From NCBI RefSeq assembly GCF_000384215.1, contig NZ_KB913032.1:3675665-3739664 (forward strand): a DNA stretch of 64,000 nt, in the 5' to 3' direction. Origin of the DNA: Amycolatopsis alba DSM 44262. Lineage in GTDB: Bacteria > Actinomycetota > Actinomycetes > Mycobacteriales > Pseudonocardiaceae. A program made the position numbers and the translations under genes. Positions 19,981 through 27,700 of the stretch are shown piece after piece. The notes under the pieces are model-generated. The model was not told the DNA's origin. It was given only the letters and a program-made list of their open reading frames with translations, and did no database searches. Every line of letters begins with the position of its first letter. Positions within the stretch are counted from its first letter, which is position 1.

Positions 19981-20020
19981 GCCGCGCTGGTCCCGGCCGA
20001 TCGGCCGAGTTCAGCGCGGC
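19981..20020 (-). promoter_or_regulatory. leuS leader stem-loop overlapping the leader peptide
   Basis: GCCGCGCTG (20020-20012) is the exact complement of CAGCGCGGC (19989-19981), with an internal GGCC-GATC-GGCC. The 5' arm covers the last codons of the leader peptide. The loop segment CUCGGCC can instead pair with GGCUGAG in the 3' half of the terminator, offering an antiterminator when a stalled ribosome keeps this stem open. Confidence 0.6.
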
Positions 20021-20049
20021 AGGCTAAGGAGCAGCCGAGCCGTGTTCAT
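20011..20049 (-). CDS. leuS leader peptide MNTARLLLSLPR
   Basis: A 12-codon frame, ATG at 20049 and TGA at 20013-20011, encodes four leucines (CTG CTC CTT, then CTG after one Ser). It ends 110 bases before leuS. A TAAACT -10-like box (20060-20055) lies five bases before the ATG, so the transcript is probably leaderless. Leucine codons would stall the ribosome when charged tRNA-Leu is scarce, which is the sensing step in classical attenuation. Ordinary ORF callers would miss it because of its length. Confidence 0.7.
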   Translation of the reverse strand: MNTARLLLSLPR

Positions 20050-20070
20050 GAGTCCAGTTTAACGCCCTGG

Positions 20071-21219
20071 TCAAAGCCGTTCCGAGGGGACCGCCAGAGC
20101 GATGAACTGGGTCACCTGCGTCGCGGAGAAGTTGTTGTCGCTGACGAGCACGAGACTGCGCTCCCCGCCGGGCAGCCGCGGCCCCCAGGTCATCCCCTCG
20201 ACGTTGTCCACAGTGGACAGCTTGAAGTCCGCGAGGTCGGCGAGCAGGCGCTTCTTGACCGGTTTGACCTTGGCGTTGCCGAGCGAAGGGACCTTCGCGA
20301 CGTTCGTGGCGCCCTTGGTGTCGATCTCGTAGATGCGGATCTTGTTGCCGACGCCGGTGACGAACGCGCGCTCCATCACCAGGTAGCGGGTCGGATCGGC
20401 TTGGTCGACGGCCAGCAGCGACGAGACGCCGGTGGTCGCGAAACCGCCGGGCGGGTTCGGGGACGCGAAGACCTTCTCCTGCGGGTACGCGTACTGCGCG
20501 AGGATCGGGCCGAACCGCGACTGCAGCGTGATCCGCGAAAGACCGCCTGACGTGGTGGTCGGCTCGGGGCCGTCCTGCAGCAGCGGTCCCTCGACCGAGC
20601 TGGCGATCAGTGACCCGAATCCGGCGAAGGTGAGGCCTTCGAGGGCGAGGTTCTGCCGCGGCCCTGTCGTCTCGGCCATCTTCTCGTTGGCGGGGATCGG
20701 CAGGTCGCGGACGTGAGAGCCGTCGCGCTTCGCCTCGCGGATCGACGGGTCGATCCGCGCCGCCGCCGACCGCTCGCCCTCCTGCGCCCACAGGTACTGG
20801 CCGGTCCAGGGGTCGACACGCAGTTCTTCGGGGTCGATGGTCTGCATGTTCTGCGGCTGCGCGGGGTCGTTCTTCGCGAGCGGCGGGTACGGCGTGCCGT
20901 CGGGGCGCAGGAGCGGCTTGGTGCCGGTGAAGGTGACCGGGCCGAGTCCCTTGGCGTCGAGGGTGAACTTCGCCGTGTAGAACCGCGCCGGGTTGATGGC
21001 GGACCGGTCGTCGCAGATCAGCGCGTACTCGCCGGTGCGGTGGTCGTAGTCGATGCTGGAGAGGCCGCCGACGATCGTGCCCTCGTAGGGCAGGAAGTTC
21101 GGGACGATCTGTTCTCCGATGAGACGAAGCGGACGGTGACCCGCTTCGGCGGCCGGTGCGGCCATCAGGGTGAGCGGAAGGGCCCCGATCAGGGCGACGG
21201 CTAGAGCGCGGCGTGACAT
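20071..21219 (-). CDS. Secreted esterase-like/phytase-like protein
   Basis: 382 aa from the ATG at 21219; a GTG four codons earlier is possible. A signal peptide is evident: MSRRALAVALIGALPLTLMAAPAAEA. The mature part matches the actinobacterial family annotated as esterase-like activity of phytase. Examples are VGGLSSIDYDHRTGEYALICDD, then DPEELRVDPWTGQYLWAQEGE, LALEGLTFAG and NVEGMTWGPRLPGGERSLVLVSDNN, a beta-propeller with acidic metal-binding positions. It probably hydrolyses a phosphate ester or similar bond outside the cell. It is divergent from the SdpI-like gene at 21285 and lies upstream of leuS without sharing its transcript. Confidence 0.85.
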   Translation of the reverse strand: MSRRALAVALIGALPLTLMAAPAAEAGHRPLRLIGEQIVPNFLPYEGTIVGGLSSIDYDHRTGEYALICDDRSAINPARFYTAKFTLDAKGLGPVTFTGTKPLLRPDGTPYPPLAKNDPAQPQNMQTIDPEELRVDPWTGQYLWAQEGERSAAARIDPSIREAKRDGSHVRDLPIPANEKMAETTGPRQNLALEGLTFAGFGSLIASSVEGPLLQDGPEPTTTSGGLSRITLQSRFGPILAQYAYPQEKVFASPNPPGGFATTGVSSLLAVDQADPTRYLVMERAFVTGVGNKIRIYEIDTKGATNVAKVPSLGNAKVKPVKKRLLADLADFKLSTVDNVEGMTWGPRLPGGERSLVLVSDNNFSATQVTQFIALAVPSERL

Positions 21220-21284
21220 GGCCTGTAGCACAGTCCATCAGGGTATCCGGCAGGTTGCCGGGACGTCACGCTTATCCTCGTGGA

Positions 21285-21707
21285 GTGTTCGTCATAGCGC
21301 TGGTCCCGATCGTGCTGGGTGTCCTCGTCGGCTGGGGTGGCTTCCTCGGTCTGCGCGAGAAACTGCCGCGTGACCGCGGCGCGGGCGTGCGCACCGCCGC
21401 CACCATGCGCAGCGACGACGCCTTCCGCCTCGGCAACAAGGTCGCGGGGCTCCCGACGCTGGCCGGTGGCGTGATCGCCGTGCTCGCGGGTATCGCCGCT
21501 CTGGTCATGCCGACGACGTTCGGGCTGGTGCTCGCCTCGGTCGTGGGCGTGGCCGGGATGATCGCGCTGGTCGCGGCCGGGGGAGTGCTCGGCAACCGCG
21601 CCGCCGCGACGGTCCCCGAGCCGGAGCCGGAGCGGCCCGCCGGTTGCAGCGGCTGCGCGTGCGGGACCTGCGGCGTCTTCAAGAAGGCCGACACCGCCAC
21701 CGCCTAA
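21285..21707 (+). CDS. Small membrane protein, SdpI-like
   Basis: 140 aa from a GTG at 21285. A TATCCT box ends six bases before it, so a leaderless transcript is likely. Three hydrophobic segments are present: VFVIALVPIVLGVLVGWGGFLGL (1-23), PTLAGGVIAVLAGIAALVMP (about 63-82) and GLVLASVVGVAGMIALVAAGGVLG (about 86-109). The pattern resembles SdpI/YhfL-family proteins, with the short RTxxTMRSDDAFRLGNKVAG loop between helices typical of SdpI domains. The tail is unusual: GCSGCACGTCGVFKK, four cysteines in nine residues, which could bind metal. The 3' end overlaps the convergent YqgE-like gene by four bases. Confidence 0.7.
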   Translation: MFVIALVPIVLGVLVGWGGFLGLREKLPRDRGAGVRTAATMRSDDAFRLGNKVAGLPTLAGGVIAVLAGIAALVMPTTFGLVLASVVGVAGMIALVAAGGVLGNRAAATVPEPEPERPAGCSGCACGTCGVFKKADTATA

Positions 21708-22285
21708 TTGCGCTGGAGGTCTCCCGGATGGGTGGCCAGCAGCGCCAGCGGAATGCCCTGGCGGCGCAGCACCTGACCCCAGAGGTCGTGGTGCGGCGAA
21801 GCGAGGACATCGCTGGGCAGCGCCGGGACGATCACCCAGTCGTCGCGTTCGATCTCGTTCGCGAGCTGGCCGGAATCCCAGCCCGAGTACCCGGCGAACA
21901 CCCGCACGCCGCGGACCTTCGGGACCAGGACCTCGGGATCGGTGTCGAGGTCGACCAGCGCCACCGGACCGCGGACGGCGATCACGCCTGGCACGCTGGA
22001 CGCCGTCTCGCCGGTCCGCAGCGCGGCCAGGCACAACGCGGTCTTCTTCTCGACCGGACCGCCGACGAACACCGACTGCGGTTCCGCGACATGGCTGCCC
22101 CAGTTGGGCAGTACGTCGTACACCGGGACGTCACTCGGCCGGTTGAGCACTACGCCGAGCGTTCCCTCGTCCCGGTTGTCGATGACGAACACGACGGTCC
22201 GCCGGAAGTTGGGATCGACCATCGTGGGGGCGGCGACCAGGAGCGTTCCCGGTTCGACCTCGGCGTCCGCTGGCACGTCCGCCAT
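21704..22285 (-). CDS. YqgE/AlgH family protein
   Basis: 193 aa, the usual size. Conserved DUF179 blocks are all present: GTLLVAAPTMVDPNFRRTVV, ... GTLGVVLNRPSDVPV, then VFVGGPVEKKTALCL, VRVFAGYSGWDSGQLANEI and WGQVLRRQGIPLALLATHP. Its molecular function is not established. The protein lacks a signal peptide. The gene is monocistronic here, convergent with the small SdpI-like membrane protein, and has a weak ribosome site at its ATG (22285). Confidence 0.93.
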   Translation of the reverse strand: MADVPADAEVEPGTLLVAAPTMVDPNFRRTVVFVIDNRDEGTLGVVLNRPSDVPVYDVLPNWGSHVAEPQSVFVGGPVEKKTALCLAALRTGETASSVPGVIAVRGPVALVDLDTDPEVLVPKVRGVRVFAGYSGWDSGQLANEIERDDWVIVPALPSDVLASPHHDLWGQVLRRQGIPLALLATHPGDLQRN

Positions 22286-22455
22286 GATCCCACTTCGAGC
22301 AGAGACAAATCGTCCGGCCAGGGAACAACAGCATCACGAGCACCGTTGGACACATCAGGTCGGTGTGCTTTCCGTGTCCCACGGGCTCACTGAAGAACCG
22401 CCTTTGTGGAATACCGTCCGGCTGGAGCCACACTGCGCATAGCCGCCGAGAGGCG

Positions 22456-22488
22456 ACCCTAAAGCGCACCGACCGCCTTCTTTAGGGT
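22456..22488. promoter_or_regulatory. Inverted repeat over the MFS gene promoter
   Basis: ACCCTAAAG (22456-22464) and CTTTAGGGT (22480-22488) are exact inverted 9-mers spaced by 15 bases. The right arm contains TAGGGT, a -10-like box ending six bases before the GTG start at 22495. The arrangement looks like an operator covering the whole core promoter of a leaderless transcript. Confidence 0.6.
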
Positions 22489-22494
22489 TCAGCT

Positions 22495-23739
22495 GTGCCG
22501 ACCAGGGCCTTTGTGCGCGACCGTGACTTCCGCCGGCTGCTGTTCACGCGGTTCTCCGCGCACTGGGGCAACGGCATGTACCAGGCCGGACTGGCCGGAG
22601 CCGTCCTCTTCAACCCCGAACGCGCCGCCGACGCGCTCGCCATGGCGGGCGGGTTCGCGGCGCTGCTGCTGCCCTATTCGATCGTCGGACCGTTCGCGGG
22701 CGCGCTGCTCGACCGCTGGGACCGACGGAAGGTCCTGATCTTCGCGAGCCTCCTGCGGTCCTTCACCATCCTCGCGACGGCCGTCGCCGTCGGCACGGGA
22801 GCGGCGGGGATCGGGCTGTTCTCCCTGGCACTGGCGTCCGAAGGCATCTCCCGGTTCATCGGCTCCGGTCTGTCCGCGTCGCTGCCGCACGTCGTCGACG
22901 AGACGTCCGTGGTCGCCGCGAACGCCTTCGCGGCGACGTGGGGTTCTGTGCTCGCGGTCGTCGGCGGCGGCTGCGCGATCGGCCTCCGGGAACTGACCGG
23001 TGCCGACGACGCCGGTTCCGCGTGGGTCACCGCGGTCGCCGCGCTGGGCGGGATCGGCGCCGCGGTACTCGCCTCCGGGTTCGCACGCGGGCTGCTCGGT
23101 CCGTCGGCGGTCGACGAGCCGTCGAACCCGGCCCTCGCCGTCGCCCGCGGCCTTTCCGACGGTGCGAAGGCGGCCTGGCGCACGCCCAGTGTCACGGCCG
23201 GGTTCGTCGCACTGTTCGCCCATCGCGCGTCGTACGGGATCTCGCTGCTGGTGACCGTGCTGCTGATGCGCAACCACTTCGCCGCCGGGATGAAGGGGCT
23301 TGGCCAGATGGCGGCGTTCGCCGGGGCGGGGATCCTGGTGGCCGGGCTGCTGACCGCCCGGCTGATCCGGCTGTTCGGCAGGCTCCGGGTGGTGCTGGGC
23401 GCGCTGGTGCTGGCGGCGGTCGCGCAATCCGCGCTCGGACTGCCGATGGTGGTCCCGACGGCGTTGCTCGCGGCGTTCCTGGTGACCGGTGCCGGTCAGG
23501 TGCTGAAACTCTGCGTCGATTCGTCGGTCCAGCTCGACGTCGCCGACGAGGCGCGGGGACGGGTCTTCTCGCTCTACGACACGCTTTTCAACATCACCCA
23601 GGTCGCCGCGGTCTCACTGGCCGCGACGGTGGTCCCGGACGACGGCCGTTCGCCGGGGCTGCTGATCGCGGCCACCGTCCTCTACCTGGCCGGAGCCGCC
23701 GGTCACCTGCTCGCGGTACGAAAACGCAAGATCCGGTGA
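22495..23739 (+). CDS. MFS transporter (12 TM)
   Basis: 414 aa from a GTG at 22495. The first loop shows GPFAGALLDRWDRRKVLIFASLL, a motif-A variant typical of the enterobactin-exporter/EntS-like (MFS_3) group, and about twelve hydrophobic segments follow. The N-terminus DRDFRRLLFTRFSAHWGNGMY also fits this group. It should move a small solute or drug across the cytoplasmic membrane with proton coupling. The substrate is not predictable. It lies alone, with a strong inverted repeat over its promoter, so expression is probably controlled by a repressor encoded elsewhere. Confidence 0.85.
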   Translation: MPTRAFVRDRDFRRLLFTRFSAHWGNGMYQAGLAGAVLFNPERAADALAMAGGFAALLLPYSIVGPFAGALLDRWDRRKVLIFASLLRSFTILATAVAVGTGAAGIGLFSLALASEGISRFIGSGLSASLPHVVDETSVVAANAFAATWGSVLAVVGGGCAIGLRELTGADDAGSAWVTAVAALGGIGAAVLASGFARGLLGPSAVDEPSNPALAVARGLSDGAKAAWRTPSVTAGFVALFAHRASYGISLLVTVLLMRNHFAAGMKGLGQMAAFAGAGILVAGLLTARLIRLFGRLRVVLGALVLAAVAQSALGLPMVVPTALLAAFLVTGAGQVLKLCVDSSVQLDVADEARGRVFSLYDTLFNITQVAAVSLAATVVPDDGRSPGLLIAATVLYLAGAAGHLLAVRKRKIR

Positions 23740-23821
23740 TACCGCTTTGCCCTTGGCATTAGGGTGACGCTTACCGACACCGGGTGGCGTATGCCCGGTA
23801 CCAGTACTTGCGGGGGCTCAA

Positions 23822-24442
23822 GTGACGACGGCCGGCGACGACAGCGCACGCCTCGAAGCGCGCAATGCCGCCATGAAGGACCAGGTCGACACGCTGCTCG
23901 AGCAGTTCGAGCGCCAGACGGCCCAGCTCCGGGACGCGCAGGAAGCCGCCTCGCAGACATCCGCGACCGTGGTCTCGCAGGACGGTCTCGTGCGCGCCAC
24001 CATCGACGCGACCGGCACGCTCGCCAAACTCGAGATCCAGCCGAACGCCTTCGAGCGCACCAACCCCGCGCAGCTGGCCAACACCGTGCTGACCCTGGTG
24101 CGCCAGGGATCGCTGCAGGTCAAGCAGCAGGTCGCCGATCTCATGGCCCCGATCACCGAAGGCCTGCCGGATCTCTCGGACCTCATCGAAGGCGCCCCTT
24201 CGCTGCGAGGGCTGATGCCGGCGATCCCGGACTTCCTCGCGGAGGAGGAACCTGCCGCGCCGTCGAAGTCCGACGACGACTTCGAAGACCCGCTGCTGCG
24301 CAAGGACGACGCCCCGCTGCCGCCTCCTGCGGCTGCCCCGCCCGCGCCGCCGACGCCGAAACCGATCCCCAAGCGCGTGCGTCAGACGTCGGACGATGAC
24401 GAGGAAGAGCCGCCTTCGAGCTGGCTGACCAGGGGAGTCTGA
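23822..24442 (+). CDS. YbaB/EbfC-like protein, first gene of the polytoxin locus
   Basis: 206 aa from a GTG at 23822, with GGGGG nine bases upstream. The N-terminal helix (MKDQVDTLLEQFERQTAQLRD) and following strands (SQDGLVRATIDATGTLAKLEIQ) give the YbaB-like fold at residues about 15-100. The C-terminal third is acidic and proline-rich (EEEPAAPSKSDDDFEDP, then PPPAAAPPAPPTPKPIPKR). It has the same layout as the YbaB-like protein at 14365-14913, so each of the two ESX-type loci in the window starts with one. Its stop shares one base with the start of the WXG100 gene (TGATG), so the two are translated together. A chaperone or co-secreted partner role is inferred from context. Confidence 0.8.
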   Translation: MTTAGDDSARLEARNAAMKDQVDTLLEQFERQTAQLRDAQEAASQTSATVVSQDGLVRATIDATGTLAKLEIQPNAFERTNPAQLANTVLTLVRQGSLQVKQQVADLMAPITEGLPDLSDLIEGAPSLRGLMPAIPDFLAEEEPAAPSKSDDDFEDPLLRKDDAPLPPPAAAPPAPPTPKPIPKRVRQTSDDDEEEPPSSWLTRGV

Positions 24443-24771
24443 TGCCGAACGGTGGGGGCGGAGGCGGATTCACCGCTGATCCGGACGCGGTGAAGACCGC
24501 CGCGGCGAAGCTCGGGCTCGCCGCGGACCAGCTGGACGACGCGGGCAAGGAACTGATGGCCGCGATCAACTCGCTCGGCCAGTGCTGGGGCACCGACGAC
24601 GCAGGCAAGGAGTTCGCGAAGGACTACGAACCGGGCGCGAAGGGTTCGTCCGAGGGGTTCGCGAACATCGTCGAGGCGCTGCGTGGCATGCAGCACAACG
24701 TCGAACGGTCGATGACCGCGTTCACTAACGCCGAGGAAGAGATCAAGACGACGCTGGACAAGAAGGTCTAG
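24442..24771 (+). CDS. WXG100-family type VII secretion protein
   Basis: 109 aa, the usual size for ESAT-6/CFP-10-like proteins. Two long helices flank a turn with CWGTDDAGKEFAKDYEPG, the W-x-G motif near residue 49. The N-terminus starts with a glycine-rich stretch (MPNGGGGGGF). The helices read DAVKTAAAKLGLAADQLDDA and VEALRGMQHNVERSMTAFTN. It should pair with the WXG-like N-terminus of the polytoxin encoded four bases downstream, or with another partner, for recognition by an ESX machine. The context and coupling make a delivery role for the toxin the most likely reading. Confidence 0.9.
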   Translation: MPNGGGGGGFTADPDAVKTAAAKLGLAADQLDDAGKELMAAINSLGQCWGTDDAGKEFAKDYEPGAKGSSEGFANIVEALRGMQHNVERSMTAFTNAEEEIKTTLDKKV

Positions 24772-24775
24772 CGCC

Positions 24776-27700
24776 GTGGGTATGGAGATGCCCGACGCGG
24801 TCAAGTGGCTCTTGCCGATCGTCGTCGGGGAAAGCTGGCCCGAAGGCGACGAGGACAAGCTCCGCGATCTGCGCGACGCCTGGCACAACGCCTCGAAGGC
24901 CGTCCAGCCGATCGCCGACACCGCGACCAAGGGCGCCACCGAAGTCCTCGGCGGCTGGACCGGTGAGGGCGCGGAGAAGTTCGCGGAGGCCTGGAAGAAG
25001 TTCGTCGAGGGCGACGAGGCGTACTTCAAGTCGCTCGCCGATTCCTCGAAGGCGCTCGGCGACTCGTGCAACGCGACCGCGCTGGACGTCGAGTACACGA
25101 AGTACATGATCATCATCTCGCTGGTGATCCTGGCCGCGCAGATCGTCGCGATGATCGCGGCCGCCGCGGTGACGTTCGGTGGTTCGACGGCCGGGATCGC
25201 GCCGGCGCAGATCGCCACCCGCATGACCGTCCAGATGATGTTCCGCCAGCTGATGCAGAAGCTCGCGCAGGAAGGCTTCAAGAAGGTCGCGAAGGAACTC
25301 CTCGAGAAACTCCTCAAGGAGGGCCTGAAGAAGATCGGCAAGGAGGTCCTGCAGAACACGGCGATGAACCTCGCCATGGACGCGGGCATCCAGGGCCTGC
25401 AGATGGCCAAGGGCGACCGCGACAGCTGGGACCTCAGCAAGACCAAGGATTCCGCGATCAGCGGCGCCGTCGACGGGGTCGTCGGCGCGGGCAGCAGCAG
25501 TATCGGCAAGGGCGCCACCAAGGGGCTTTCCGACAGCGTGGGCGGCCAGATCGTCGACAGCGCGGCGCGGGGTGCCGTGCGCGGCGCGGCCGAAGGGGCC
25601 GTCAGCACGGTCGGACAGGCCGCCGTCACCGGTGACCTGGACAAGCTTTCGGCCAAGGACGTCCTGATGGGCGCTTCCGGCGGGGCCGTCGGCGGCGGTG
25701 TCGACGGGGCGAAGAGCCAGATCGGCGACATCCGCACCGCGAACACGCCCAGTGCCACGCCGGACGTCGACGGTCCTCCGACGCCGGATGCCGATTCCGG
25801 TGATTCCGGGACGCCTTCGCGTTCTCCTTCGGATTCCGGTTCTTCCAGCCGCGATTCGTCCTCTGATGGCGATTCCTCGGCGAGGAGTTCTTCCGAGCCT
25901 TCGTCCGGGTCGCAGCCGCGTTCGGAGGGCCAGGCCCCTCAGCAGCACACACCGAGTTCTGACGACGGCCCGCCGCAGCGGGCGGCGGACGGCGACAGGG
26001 TCAGCCAGTCCTCGGCGCAGGCTCCGGAACGTCCGGCGGATGCCCCGGCGAGCACCGGCGACGGTCAGCGCGCGGCGCAAACCCACCACAACGCTCCGGC
26101 CGCGGACAACGGCGCCGGTTCCGGTCAGCAGCAGGGCAATCAGCAGCAGGCTCCCGCGGCGGCCGCGAATCAGCAGCAGGCACCGACACAGACGCAGGCA
26201 CCCGCCGCGGCGGCGCAGACACCGGCGGCATCGGCTCATTCACCGGCGCAGTCACCGGCGGCATCAGCGCAGTCACCAGCGGCGAGCCCTGCGCAGACAC
26301 CCGCGGCATCCGCGCAGTCACCAGCGCAGACATCGGCGGCGAGCCCCTCGCAGGCACCCGCGGCGAGCGCTGCCCAGACACCGGCGGCCAGCCCGTCGCA
26401 GGGGCCCGCGTCGAGCCCGTCGCCTGGTCCATCGCAGGGACCGGCGTCGAGTCCCTCGTCCGGTCCGTCGCAGGCAGGCGGGATGCCGCCAGCCGCTTCC
26501 TCTGGCGCGTCCTCGTCCGGGTCCTCCGGCGGGTACGGCATGGCGCCGAACTCGGGTTCGAGCACGCCCGGCTCGTCGGGCGGCTATGGCATGGGATCCG
26601 GTGGCAATGGGCCCGCACCCGGCGGTTTTCCCCCTGGCGGGCACGATCCGTCGCGGCCGGGACGGCCGAACGACAACGTCCAAGCAGCCGGGCTCTCCGG
26701 CAACGGCGGACCGCAGCAGCCGCGTTTCGACCAGCAACCCGCCCAGATGCCGTTCCAGGGCCAGCCGATGCAGCAGGGCCCGCAGGGTGGTTTCGCGCCT
26801 CCTCCTCCGCCGCCGCCTGGTGGTGGCGGAGGCCCGATGCCGCCCCGTGGACCGCAGGGTCCGATGGGCCCGCGTCCCACCGGACCGCAGCCGTCCCAGC
26901 ACCAGGGCCAGGGCGGATATCCGCAGGACCGCGGGCCGCGGCAGCGCCCCCAGCAGCCGCCGCAGGGTCCGCCGCCGCAGGGTCCGCATGGCCAGCCGCG
27001 GCCTCAGCAGGGCCCGCCCCAGGGCTATCAGGGAAGGCCGCCGCAGGGTCCCGGTCCGAACGGCGGTGTCCCGCCGCGTCCGCAGACGCCCCCGCCGCCG
27101 GGGCAGCACCCTGGCCAGCAGCGGGGCCCGGCGGGCTATCCGCCGCCCCCGCAGCGTCCTCCGCATCCGGGGAACGGTCCGTTCCCCGGCAACCGTGGTC
27201 CCGTACCGCCGCCTCCGCCCGGCCACCACCCCGGTCAGCCGGGACAGCAGGGTCATCAGGGGCAGCCGGGCCAGCCTCGGCACCCTGGTCCGCAGCCCGG
27301 CCGTCCGATGCCGCCCGGTGCCGAGCCGCCGCGCTTCGGTGGCCCACAGCCGCAACGTCCGCCGCAGGTCCCGGCGCCGCGTCCTGGTCAGGACGGGCAC
27401 GCGGGTCCGCAGGACCGCACGCCTCAGGACCGCACGCAGCAGCCGCAGCGTCCGCCGCAGCAGCCTGCCCCGGTGCGGCCTGCGGAGCCGACGCCGCAGC
27501 AGGCACCCCAGGACCACGGCGGCAGCCTGCCCAAGGACACCGAGCTGCCCAAGGACGTCGAGACCCCGAAGGACACGGAGCTCCCCAAGGACACCGACAC
27601 CCCGAAGGACACCGACGCTCCTCACGACACCGAGGCGCCCCAGGACGTCACGCCCGACGACAAGACCACCGACGACATCGGTTCGACGGTCGACGAGCCG

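Noticed and set aside
19901..20049. T-box riboswitch considered for the leuS leader
   Set aside because: No T-box core sequence or specifier loop was found. A leader peptide with Leu codons plus a terminator explains the region better.
27530..27655. Tandem repeat considered as a CRISPR array
   Set aside because: The 18-base units are directly adjacent with no spacers, in frame with the polytoxin, and there are no cas genes.
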